The notes under the pieces were generated by a model. That model was not told the DNA's origin. It was given only the letters and a program-made list of their open reading frames with translations, and made no database searches. Shown piece by piece: positions 41,706 to 49,544 of a stretch of DNA of 49,696 nucleotides. How positions within the stretch are numbered: position 1 is the stretch's first letter; every line of letters starts with the position of its first letter. A program made the position numbers and the translations under genes. The stretch spans positions 1 through 49,696 of the forward strand of contig CANJPZ010000017.1 in assembly GCA_947476325.1 (NCBI GenBank), read 5' to 3'. This DNA comes from Caulobacteraceae bacterium. Its GTDB lineage: Bacteria > Pseudomonadota > Alphaproteobacteria > Caulobacterales > Caulobacteraceae.

Positions 41706-43679
41706 ATGAAAATGGGTCGTTATCTGGCGGTCGCCGGCGTGAGCATCGCGGCTATGGCGTTTGGCTTTGCGGTGACCGAGCCGATGTCGCGATCGGCCCA
41801 GGCCCAGAGCGCGGAAGGGCTCAAGGCGGACGATTTCCGCCTGACCAGCGCCGACCTTCAATCCTACCAGCTCTATCCGATGGCGGACGCAAAGGCGGTG
41901 GTCATCATCGCCCAGGCCAATGGCGATGCGGGCTTGCGGCGTATCGCCCCCGACCTGCGCGCCCTGAAAGCCAGCTTTGACGGCAAGCATGTCGAGTTCA
42001 TGATGCTGAATTCGAACCTGGCCGATGAACGCACCGCGATCCTGACCGAAGCGACTCAGTTCAATTTCGGCATGCCGGTCCTGCTCGACGCCAACCAGCT
42101 TGTAGGTGAGCAACTGGGGATCACCCGCTCGGGCGAGGTGCTGGTGCTCGATCCGAAAACCTGGCGCGTCGCCTATCGCGGTCCTCTGGGAGCGGCAGCC
42201 AATCCCTGGGCGTCGCAAGCCATTGACGCCGTTATCGCCGGCCGGCCTGTCGCCACGGCGCAACGCGCACTTCAGGGCCAGCTGATCAATTTCCCCGAGC
42301 GCGGCCACAACGCCCAGCACGCCCAGATCTCTTACGTCCGCACCATCGCGCCGCTGATCGAGCAAAAGTGCGTGGGTTGCCACCAGTCCGGCGGCATCGG
42401 CCCTATGCAGCTGACCAGCTACGAGCGCATTCGCGCCATGGCGCCGATGATCCGCGAGACCCTGCGCACCAAGCGCATGCCGCCGTTCCACGCCGACAAC
42501 ACCATCACCCATTTCCTTGACGACCAGAGCCTGACGGGCGAGCAAATCCGCACCCTGACCCACTGGATCGAGGCCGGCGCGCCGCGCGGTGAAGGTGCCG
42601 ACCCCCTGGCCGGCAAGACCTATGCGGCGGCCGAATGGCCACTTGGCAAACCCGACCTGATCCTGAACATTCCCGCCTTCACGGTGCCGGCCACCGGCGT
42701 CGTGCAATACCAGCGTCCCTTTGCGCCCTTTACGGAAAAGCAGGGCAAGTGGCTGCGCGCGGCAACCTTCAAGGTCGATCAGCGCCAGGCGGTGCACCAT
42801 ATCCTGACGGGTTACATGGCCAAGGTGCCGGGTGCCGGCGTCACCGCCAACGAGCTATCATGGGGTGCCTCGATCGGCACCTACGGCGTCGGCACCGATT
42901 GGGCCGCGGCACCCGCCGATGTCGGCATTTATCTGCCGGCCGGCGGTGCCATCGGCTTCCAGAACCACTACACTCCGTTCGGCCGCGAGGTGACGGACAA
43001 CACCAAGATCGGGCTTTATTACTATGACAAGCCACCGCGCTGGATCATGCATAACTACGTCATCGCCGACACGACAATCAGCATTGCGGCGGGTGAAGAG
43101 CGGCACGTGGAAAATGCCTATGTGACGTTCCCCAAGGACGCGCTGCTCTATGGAACCCTTTTCCACACGCACTATCGCGGCGCGGGGGTGAAGCTGGAGA
43201 TCCAGTATCCGGATGGGCGTCGCGAACCGGTGATCTCGGTGCCGCGCTACGATTTCAACTGGCAGCACGATTACCGGCTCGCCGAGCCTTTGCGCGTTCC
43301 GGCCGGATCCAAGCTGATCGCCACCTACGTCTATGACAACTCGCGCCGCAACCCGATGAATCCGGACCCGACGCGCACCGTGCCGTGGGGCGACCAGTCG
43401 TCTGACGAGATGCTGTACACCGCCCTCAGCTTCCGCTGGATGGATGAGACGGTGGACAAGCCGACCCCAACCTACCTAGCCATGCTGTCGGCCGGCCGCA
43501 GCATTGGCATTCTGGACGCCAACGTGAACAACAAGGTCGAACGCGACGAATTGAAGGGTTCGACCGGCACTTTGCTGCGCGCCCGGTTCATGATGCTAGA
43601 CCGCAACGGCGACGGGGGCCTGGACGCCACGGAACTTGCCTCGGCGTCGGGCGCGATCCCCAGCGAGGCCCACGACTAG
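41706..43679 (+). CDS. Secreted thioredoxin-like/cytochrome c/PHM-like copper monooxygenase/EF-hand fusion
   Basis: A 657-residue exported protein. After the signal (1-34), residues about 40-195 form a thioredoxin/redoxin-like domain with no cysteine where CxxC is expected. A c-type haem site CVGCH (C222, C225, H226) follows. Residues about 315-580 carry the ligand pattern of peptidylglycine monooxygenase-type dicopper enzymes: HH (H364, H365) and NHY (H421) for the first copper, HTH (H487, H489) and DEM (M569) for the second. Two EF-hand loops (604-615, 632-643) end it. The only cysteines are the two haem ones. I infer a periplasmic oxygenase with a built-in electron donor; substrate unknown. 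Confidence 0.8.
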   Translation: MKMGRYLAVAGVSIAAMAFGFAVTEPMSRSAQAQSAEGLKADDFRLTSADLQSYQLYPMADAKAVVIIAQANGDAGLRRIAPDLRALKASFDGKHVEFMMLNSNLADERTAILTEATQFNFGMPVLLDANQLVGEQLGITRSGEVLVLDPKTWRVAYRGPLGAAANPWASQAIDAVIAGRPVATAQRALQGQLINFPERGHNAQHAQISYVRTIAPLIEQKCVGCHQSGGIGPMQLTSYERIRAMAPMIRETLRTKRMPPFHADNTITHFLDDQSLTGEQIRTLTHWIEAGAPRGEGADPLAGKTYAAAEWPLGKPDLILNIPAFTVPATGVVQYQRPFAPFTEKQGKWLRAATFKVDQRQAVHHILTGYMAKVPGAGVTANELSWGASIGTYGVGTDWAAAPADVGIYLPAGGAIGFQNHYTPFGREVTDNTKIGLYYYDKPPRWIMHNYVIADTTISIAAGEERHVENAYVTFPKDALLYGTLFHTHYRGAGVKLEIQYPDGRREPVISVPRYDFNWQHDYRLAEPLRVPAGSKLIATYVYDNSRRNPMNPDPTRTVPWGDQSSDEMLYTALSFRWMDETVDKPTPTYLAMLSAGRSIGILDANVNNKVERDELKGSTGTLLRARFMMLDRNGDGGLDATELASASGAIPSEAHD

Positions 43680-43687
43680 GCTCACAT

Positions 43688-44302
43688 CTAGGCCTTGGGC
43701 TCCGGATCATAAGAGGCGGCCGCGGCGCGGACCTTGTAGTGGCCGAGCACATAGGTCTCCAGCCACTGGCTCTGCTTGGCCGTAAGCGGCGCGCTGCTCG
43801 ACGGACGGTGAAGGCCTGTGACGATGGGCACCAGCGAAGGCATGGCGTCGGGCGTCTTGCCGGTCTCGGTCTGCGCGGCGATCCTCAGCAGTGAAGCCGA
43901 CAGCGGCGCGGGCGCGGCGGTGATGGCGCGATCGAGTTGCTGACGGGTCAGTTTCAGATCGCGGGACAACAGGTCGCCGGCCGCTTCCTGGCGCAGGCCA
44001 ACCAGCAAGACCTCGTCGCCGGTTGCGGCGTCGTGATTGGTGCTGGGCGAACAGGCGACGGCTTCCTGCAGGGTATCGGCCTTGAGTCGGGTCAGGGCGG
44101 CCTGAATTGCCGATGCGTTCGCCGCTTCGGTGGCGGTGACCAGAGGCACCCGCTCGGGCGTCTTGACCTTGGTCCATACGCATCTCGGCAGGGCCAGAAG
44201 GTCGGCCGGGACCCTCACCGGGTTCTGGGCAAAGGCCTGGTGCGTGGTGGGGGCCAGGATCGAAAGGGCGGCTGCGGCCGCGAGGGCGGAATGACGTTTC
44301 AT
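43688..44302 (-). CDS. Secreted two-cysteine protein, paralogue B
   Basis: A 204-residue protein with a signal peptide (cleavage near AFA-QN). Cysteines occur in LPRCVWTK and AVACSPSTN. The segment LLVGLRQEAAGDLLSRDLKLTRQQLDRAITAAPAPL and the end VRAAAASYDP align with the protein at 40465-41073. It converges on the copper monooxygenase-like gene with nine bases between stops. The pair brackets the locus, suggesting an inverted duplication or partner role. No family is known to me. Confidence 0.75.
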   Translation of the reverse strand: MKRHSALAAAAALSILAPTTHQAFAQNPVRVPADLLALPRCVWTKVKTPERVPLVTATEAANASAIQAALTRLKADTLQEAVACSPSTNHDAATGDEVLLVGLRQEAAGDLLSRDLKLTRQQLDRAITAAPAPLSASLLRIAAQTETGKTPDAMPSLVPIVTGLHRPSSSAPLTAKQSQWLETYVLGHYKVRAAAASYDPEPKA

Positions 44303-44411
44303 GGGATAAGGCTAGCCCAAGGCAGGCTGATGGCCAATGATCTGCCTCAAGTTTGCAAGGCTTGAAGCCCCCGCGGGTGTCTCTACAGTCGCGCGAGGAG
44401 GCGGCGCAACA

Positions 44412-44996
44412 ATGGGCAAGGGACGGCTGGAAGCTTTCAGCGACGGCGTCATCGCCATCATCATCACCATCATGGTGCTGGAATTGCGGCCGCCCGAACA
44501 TGCGGGTCTGGACGCGCTCCGGCCGCTGATCCCGGTTTTCCTCAGCTATCTGCTCAGCTTCATCAACATCGGCATCTACTGGAACAATCACCACCATATG
44601 CTCCAGGCGGCCAAGAGCGTGTCGGGGGCGGTGCTCTGGGCCAATCTGCATCTGCTGTTCTGGCTGTCGTTGTTTCCCTTTGTGACGGGCTGGATCGGCG
44701 AGAGCCCGATGTCGTCCACTTCGGCCGCGATCTATGGCGGCGTGGCCATGATGGCGGCGGTGGCCTACACCATCCTGTCCATGGTCATCATCCGCCATGA
44801 GGGGCCCGGCTCGACCCTGGCCCAGGCGACCGGCAAGGACTGGAAGGGCTGGGGATCGCTGGCCTGTTATGTAGCCGCCATTCCCCTGGCCTTTGTCAGT
44901 CCGCTGATCGCCTACGCCCTGTTTGTGGTGGTTGCGGGGATCTGGTTCCTGCCCGACCGGCGGATCGAGCGGGTTATCGCGGCGGCCGAGGACTAG
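44412..44996 (+). CDS. TMEM175-like (DUF1211) potassium channel protein
   Basis: A 194-residue membrane protein. RLEAFSDGVIAIIITIMVLEL is the TMEM175 first helix with the FSDG motif that lines the pore; later INIGIYWNNHHHMLQ and NLHLLFWLSLFPFVTGW are family stretches. About six helices are predicted. Bacterial homologues are tetrameric potassium-permeable channels. The ATG at 44412 has GAGGAGG upstream. Confidence 0.9.
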   Translation: MGKGRLEAFSDGVIAIIITIMVLELRPPEHAGLDALRPLIPVFLSYLLSFINIGIYWNNHHHMLQAAKSVSGAVLWANLHLLFWLSLFPFVTGWIGESPMSSTSAAIYGGVAMMAAVAYTILSMVIIRHEGPGSTLAQATGKDWKGWGSLACYVAAIPLAFVSPLIAYALFVVVAGIWFLPDRRIERVIAAAED

Positions 44997-45068
44997 GGCC
45001 TCCAATCTCGGCTTGACCGGCGCCGCGCAACCGCGTCCAAAAGGCGGGCGCGGCACGGGGAGCGGGCA

Positions 45069-46331
45069 ATGGCCAAGAAACTGACGCTGTTCATCCTGAT
45101 CGCCCTGGTCATGGGTGTGATCACCGGCGCCATACTGCATGCGACCATCACCGACACCGCCGTGCTGGACCAGATCGGCAAGTGGCTGGGGCTGGTGACC
45201 ACCATCTTCCTTCGCCTGATCAAGATGATCATCGGGCCACTGGTCTTCGCCACCCTGGTCTCGGGGATCGTTCACATGGGGGATGCGGCCGCCCTGAGCA
45301 GGGTGGGCGGCAAGACCATCGTCTGGTTCCTGGGTGCGACCCTGGTGTCGCTGAGCCTTGGCCTTTTCCTGGTCACTGTTCTGCACCCCGGCCTGGGAGC
45401 GAACCTGCCACTGCCGCCCGCTGATGCGACGGCGGGCATCGCCAAGCCGTCGGGCGATCTGGTCACCATCCTGTCGGACATGTTCCCCCGCTCGATCGCC
45501 GAGGCGATGGCCAACAATACGATCCTGCAGATCGTCATCTTCTCGCTGTTCTTCGGCGTGGCCATGTCGGCCATCGGCCACAAGGCCGAGCCGGTGACCA
45601 AGGTCATCGATTCCCTGTCCCACATCATGTTGCAGATCACCGATTATGTGATGCGCCTGTCGCCGCTGGCGGTGTTCGCGGCCATGGCCAAGGTGGTGGC
45701 GGCCCACGGGCTGGGCATCCTTTCGACCTTCGCGTTCTTTGTCGGCAGCTTCTATTTCGGCCTTCTCATCCTGTGGATCCTGTTGGGGCTGGTGGCCTTT
45801 GCAGTGGCGGGCAAGCGGGCGGCGACCCTGATCCGCTACATCCGCGAGCCGATCCTGCTGGCCTTTTCCACCGCCTCGTCCGAGGCCGCCTATCCGCGCA
45901 CGCTGGAGGCGCTGGACCGGTTCGGGGTGCCGCCCAAGATCGCCAGCTTTGTCCTGCCGCTGGGCTACTCGTTCAATCTGGACGGGTCGATGATGTACAT
46001 GACCTTCGCGACCCTGTTCATCGCCCAAGTCTATGGCGTCCACCTTACGGTCGCTCAGCAGATCGCCATGCTGTTGACCCTGATGATCACCTCCAAGGGC
46101 ATGGCCGCCGTGCCGCGGGCAAGCCTGGTGGTGATCTCGGCGGTGATGGCCCAGTTCCACCTGCCCGAGGCCGGGCTGGTGATGATCCTGGCGGTGGACC
46201 AGTTTCTCGACATGGGCCGCTCGGGGACCAATGTGGTGGGCAATGCGGTGGCCACGGTCGTCGTCGCCCGCTGGGAAGGCAGGCTGGACAAGCCCGAGCC
46301 GCCCGAAATCGAGCCGCCACACGCGCCCTAG
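45069..46331 (+). CDS. Dicarboxylate/amino acid:cation symporter (DAACS family)
   Basis: A 420-residue transporter. The first hairpin-loop signature is LLAFSTASSEAAYPRTLEAL, and LGYSFNLDGSMMYMTFATLFIAQVYG, TSKGMAAVPRASLVVI and DQFLDMGRSGTNVVGNAVATVVVARWEG complete the substrate and sodium sites. It takes up glutamate/aspartate or C4-dicarboxylates with Na+ or H+. No two-component dctBD pair is nearby. GGGGAG precedes the ATG. Confidence 0.93.
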   Translation: MAKKLTLFILIALVMGVITGAILHATITDTAVLDQIGKWLGLVTTIFLRLIKMIIGPLVFATLVSGIVHMGDAAALSRVGGKTIVWFLGATLVSLSLGLFLVTVLHPGLGANLPLPPADATAGIAKPSGDLVTILSDMFPRSIAEAMANNTILQIVIFSLFFGVAMSAIGHKAEPVTKVIDSLSHIMLQITDYVMRLSPLAVFAAMAKVVAAHGLGILSTFAFFVGSFYFGLLILWILLGLVAFAVAGKRAATLIRYIREPILLAFSTASSEAAYPRTLEALDRFGVPPKIASFVLPLGYSFNLDGSMMYMTFATLFIAQVYGVHLTVAQQIAMLLTLMITSKGMAAVPRASLVVISAVMAQFHLPEAGLVMILAVDQFLDMGRSGTNVVGNAVATVVVARWEGRLDKPEPPEIEPPHAP

Positions 46332-46640
46332 GTTCGCGTTGTCAGCATTATCAGCTTTTTTCGGCGTTTGAGCGCAGCGCCTGAGACGGCGTGGTTTCAC
46401 AACGCCTTGATCCGCAAGGAATTTCTGTCGTGGCGGAAATTGACGGGCGTCGGGAAACCGGCAGCTTACGTCAGTATTTGACAGCCGTGCGTCAGCTCTC
46501 GTCAGCGCAGGCGCGCGAGACGTCAGCCCATCAATGTTCGGCGGCGACTGGATGCAGGCGGGAAGGACTGGCGGCATAACCGGCCAGCCTCACCCCATCG
46601 GGACGGGGTGGGCAAGCCGAGTTTGGTCATACGCAGGCGG
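46332..46640. other. Convergent intergenic region with repeats
   Basis: About 310 bases between two 3' ends. It contains the second T-rich CAGC element (46340-46363), four CGTCAG hexamers at 46469, 46490, 46500 and 46521, and a hairpin CACCCC/GGGGTG near 46590-46609 that may end the glsB transcript. No gene is supported. Confidence 0.4.
46340..46363 (+). repeat. T-rich element, copy 2 (CAGC-N5-CAGC-T6)
   Basis: TGTCAG starting at 46340, then ATTAT between two CAGC copies, six T residues and CGG. It differs from the copy at 14509 by two bases and one T. Confidence 0.5.
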
Positions 46641-46876
46641 TCAGCGGCGTACGAGGCGCAGGACGATCAGCAGGATGATGGCGCCGAGAAAGCCGCTGCC
46701 GGCGAACAGGCCCAGGCGGGCGAACAGCCAGCCACCGATGAACGAGCCAAGAATGCCGACGACGATATTGCCGATCATGCCAAAGCCGAAGCCTTTGACG
46801 ACAATGCCAGCCAGCCAGCCAGCCAGCCCGCGATCGCGCCGACCAGCAGCCAGATGATCAGGGTTTCGATGGGCAT
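46641..46876 (-). pseudogene. GlsB/YeaQ/YmgE-family membrane protein, frameshifted at a GGCT repeat
   Basis: The ATG at 46876 (GGGAGG upstream) starts MPIETLIIWLLVGAIAG, the normal GlsB N-terminus. The frame is lost in five tandem GGCT units (46806-46825). The other frame continues as WLAGIVVKGFGFGMIGNIVVG and ILGSFIGGWLFARLG to LLIVLRLVRR, the normal rest of the protein. Three repeat units would give the usual AGWLAGIVVKG and a 75-residue protein; six would also be in frame. GlsB-like proteins are small stress-related inner-membrane proteins. Confidence 0.8.
46806..46825. repeat. Tetranucleotide tract (GCCA)5
   Basis: Five perfect GCCA copies on the plus strand (GGCT in the glsB-like coding strand). 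The tract length sets the reading frame of the gene. Confidence 0.9.
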
Positions 46877-46981
46877 GGTTTGCCTCCCGGACCGGCCCTC
46901 GCGCCGGCAAAGGCGGAAGTCATCTCCCGCCCCGGGCAATCAACGCCCAAGCTTGGCATTCGTTCAAACCGTATGCGTGGG

Positions 46982-47317
46982 CTAAGGGCTACCCGGGATC
47001 GGCAGGACTTCCATCACCTCGACCCCGGTGCCGGGGAAGATCATGAAGTGGGGATGGGCTTCAAACAGTCTGGCGGCGGCATCGAGGGACTCGGCGGTGA
47101 CGATGACATAGCCGCCGACCTGGTTGCGGATGTCCTCGACGCCGGCCTTGCTGACCTTCTTTGTCTTGCTGAGCGGGCCACCGCCGTCGACGATCACCGC
47201 CTGATGGTCGGCCATCCATTTGCCCCAGGCGGCCATACCTTCGGCGATGGCCTTGGGATCCATCGAATCGGGTCCAACACCGGGCGTGCCCACGAACAGG
47301 GCCACGAACTTTTTCAT
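46982..47317 (-). CDS. YCII-related (DGPF-like) domain protein
   Basis: A 111-residue protein: MKKFVALFVGTPGVGP, WGKWMADHQAVIVDGGGPL (the DGGGPL turn with the conserved His-Asp region) and GGYVIVTAESLDAAARLFEAHPHF. This is the YCII ferredoxin-like fold often encoded near ECF sigma factors. None is present here. The ATG at 47317 has AAGGAG upstream; the frame is open further 5' without homology. Confidence 0.85.
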   Translation of the reverse strand: MKKFVALFVGTPGVGPDSMDPKAIAEGMAAWGKWMADHQAVIVDGGGPLSKTKKVSKAGVEDIRNQVGGYVIVTAESLDAAARLFEAHPHFMIFPGTGVEVMEVLPIPGSP

Positions 47318-47407
47318 CTGAGGTTCTCCTTGTTTGGCGCTACATTGGTTGAGGAAGGGTCTCAAACGCAACGCCGAGATTCAGGCTTGACCGCGACGCA
47401 TTATAGG

Positions 47408-47431
47408 GCGATACCAGCTACTGGTTATCGC
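47408..47431. promoter_or_regulatory. Operator-like inverted repeat
   Basis: Half-sites GCGATACCAG (47408-47417) and CTGGTTATCGC (47421-47431) face each other across CTA; the arms match except for one extra base. The element lies between the divergent YCII gene and the secreted haem protein gene. Confidence 0.55.
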
Positions 47432-47524
47432 ATGATAGAAGAGCGAGTGGCGATGCATCCAAACGGCGCGCTCGCGGCCACTCATGGCAAACAGATTTCG
47501 GCTGATCGACGAGAGGGACGAGAC

Positions 47525-48313
47525 ATGGGCAAGCAGGCAAGAGTTCTGACGGCGGGCGTTCTGGCGGCGATGATCGCCGGCGCGGTGCTGGCCCAGCCGG
47601 CGGCGGCCCCGCCGCTGAACGACACGCGCGTGGCCGTCTCGACCCTGGTGCGCGAGGACATGTTCGCCGGCTTCCTAGAAGGCGACATGGCGTCTCTGGC
47701 CCGCGGCGAGGCCAATCTCGACAAGCTGTATGAGTCTCGCCCCGCCGAACGGGCCGACATCCGCTCATGGCAGGCGGGCGGTCTGATGTATCGCGCCGTG
47801 CTGGCCCGCGAAGCTGGCCGCGCCGCCGACTACACAAGCCTCTACGCCCAGGCCATCACGGCCATGGACGAAGCCGACGCCCTGAAGTCGACCAGCGGCG
47901 TCGTGCCCGCCGTCGGCGGCGGCATCGGGGTGCTGTTCGCCGACCGTCTGGCTCCGGCCGACAGGACCGCCTACTGGGAGCGCAGCTATCGCTATTACCA
48001 GGCCATCACCACCGGACAGGCTCCGGTTGCCGACAAGCTGCCGGTTCACATTCGCGGCGAGTCCTATGCCGGCCTGGTGACCGCCGCCCAGCGCGCGGGC
48101 CATACCGCTGAGGCGGGCGTTGCGCTGGACCGCATGCTGGTGCTGGTCAAGGGCACGCCCTACGAGGCCGACGCCCTGAAGTGGAAGGCCGACCCCAGCA
48201 AGGCGGCGACCATGAACCTTGGCTGCAAGAGCTGCCACGACGACGGTCGCCTGGCCCCGACGCTGCAAAGGCTGTCGGCCGCGGCCGCGGCCGCGGCGCC
48301 GAAGACGCCGTAA
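47525..48313 (+). CDS. Secreted helical protein with a C-terminal c-type haem motif
   Basis: A 262-residue protein with a signal peptide (cleavage near VLA-QP). The body is Ala-rich and helical with TPR-like spacing (SWQAGGLMYRAVLAREAGRAADYTSLYAQAITAMDEA). Near the C-terminus LGCKSCHDDGRLAP supplies one CxxCH haem site, followed by an Ala tail. I know no named family. A helical repeat protein that binds one haem could be an electron carrier or sensor in the periplasm. GAGAGGGACGAG precedes the ATG at 47525. Confidence 0.65.
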   Translation: MGKQARVLTAGVLAAMIAGAVLAQPAAAPPLNDTRVAVSTLVREDMFAGFLEGDMASLARGEANLDKLYESRPAERADIRSWQAGGLMYRAVLAREAGRAADYTSLYAQAITAMDEADALKSTSGVVPAVGGGIGVLFADRLAPADRTAYWERSYRYYQAITTGQAPVADKLPVHIRGESYAGLVTAAQRAGHTAEAGVALDRMLVLVKGTPYEADALKWKADPSKAATMNLGCKSCHDDGRLAPTLQRLSAAAAAAAPKTP

Positions 48314-48316
48314 GAC

Positions 48317-48458
48317 TTTTCCCCCACCACCGGCTTTGCCGGCAGTCCCCCTCCCCCATTCCTGACGGAACAGGGGAGGTCTTGCTTGTTCGGACCTCAC
48401 CCGTCGCAGAGCGTTGGGGGAGGGGGACCGCGCCGCAGGCGTGGTGGTGGGGGCTTTT
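48317..48458. repeat. Nested inverted-repeat (REP/MITE-like) element
   Basis: Outer arms TTTTCCCCCACCACC (48317-48331) and GGTGGTGGGGGCTTTT (about 48443-48458) enclose inner arms TCCCCCTCCCCC (48346-48357) and GGGGGAGGGGGA (48416-48427). The roughly 140-base unit resembles the CCCCCTCCCCC-type intergenic elements frequent in Caulobacteraceae. It also lies where the two convergent flanking genes would terminate. Confidence 0.75.
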
Positions 48459-48461
48459 GCC

Positions 48462-49424
48462 CTACAGCCCTCGCAGGAACTCCAGCATCGCCGCGTTCAC
48501 CTCGTCCGGCCGCTCCTGCTGGATCCAGTGGCCGCAGCCGGGGACAAGGATGTTGGCGCGCAGCTGGGGCACGAACATTTTCAGGTTCTCGACCAGGGTC
48601 TTGACCCCCGGGAAGGCCATGACCAGGTCGCGGTCGCCGGCCATGAAGGCGGCGGGCACGGTCACTTTTGCTCCGGCGAAGGGCGCCAGCAGCTCCCAGT
48701 TGCGGTCGATGTTGCGATACCAGTTCAGCCCGCCGCGAAAGCCGCTCATGGCGTACTGGGCGGCGTAGACATCGATGTCGGCCTCGGTGATCCAGGCGGG
48801 CAGGGTGGCCGGCTCGGGCGAGTTGCTGAGGAAGCCGCCGCTGCGCGGCACCAGGGCGATCGAGCCGGGCCGGGCCGGATTGTCGCCCGAGCCGCCGAAC
48901 AGCATGCGCCGCATGGTCGAGCGCACATTGGCCTCCAGCTCGGCTTCGGCCACGCCGGGTTTCTGGAAATAGAGCTGGTAGAACCAGGCCTCGGCGGTCT
49001 GGGGCATGTTCGTCGTCGGCTGCACCGGCGAGCGGGGGAAGTAGGGCACCGACAGCGCCATCACCGCCCGGAAGATGTCGGGGCGCAGCAGGGCGCAGTG
49101 CCAGGCCACCGGCGCGCCCCAGTCGTGGCCGATAACCACGCAGGTCGTCTCGCCCAGCGCGCCTACCAGACCGACGATGTCACCGACCAGGTGCAGCATG
49201 GTGAACTGGCCGACATCGGCCGGGCTCTCGCTGGCGCCATAGCCGCGCATGTCGGGCGCGACGGCGTGATAACCGGCGCCCGCCAGGGCCCGCATCTGGT
49301 GGCGCCAGCTGTACGAGGACTCCGGAAAGCCGTGACAGAGGATGACCAGCGGGCCGGACCCCAGCTCGGCGATATTGAGCTTGATGCCGTTGGTCTCGAC
49401 GATGCGCTGGGTGATGTCGGGCAT
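48462..49424 (-). CDS. Alpha/beta hydrolase, soluble epoxide hydrolase type
   Basis: A 320-residue alpha/beta hydrolase. The oxyanion motif is LCHGFPESSYSWRHQ (31-45), the nucleophile D101 is in VVIGHDWGAPVAW, and the acid and His lie in MAGDRDLVM and PGCGHWIQQERPDEVN. Cap-domain tyrosines are likely in AWFYQLYFQ and the LNWYRNIDRNWE stretch, the position where epoxide hydrolases polarise the ring. Soluble epoxide hydrolases convert epoxides to diols; other alpha/beta hydrolases (haloalkane dehalogenase-like) remain possible. Confidence 0.9.
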   Translation of the reverse strand: MPDITQRIVETNGIKLNIAELGSGPLVILCHGFPESSYSWRHQMRALAGAGYHAVAPDMRGYGASESPADVGQFTMLHLVGDIVGLVGALGETTCVVIGHDWGAPVAWHCALLRPDIFRAVMALSVPYFPRSPVQPTTNMPQTAEAWFYQLYFQKPGVAEAELEANVRSTMRRMLFGGSGDNPARPGSIALVPRSGGFLSNSPEPATLPAWITEADIDVYAAQYAMSGFRGGLNWYRNIDRNWELLAPFAGAKVTVPAAFMAGDRDLVMAFPGVKTLVENLKMFVPQLRANILVPGCGHWIQQERPDEVNAAMLEFLRGL

Positions 49425-49544
49425 GGGGGCGGGGGTCCTGTGCGGGGAGTGTGTGGTTCAGCTTCCCACAGGATGGGGCGGGGGGAAACCCGGGCCCGGA
49501 CGGGGCGCTGCCTAGCTGCCGGCGTCGTCAGAAGATTGGCGAAC

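Noticed and set aside
43707..46577. A 956-codon open frame on the minus strand
   Set aside because: It lies opposite the TMEM175-like and symporter genes, is rich in His, Gly, Arg and Gln as antisense frames of GC-rich genes are, and matches no family.
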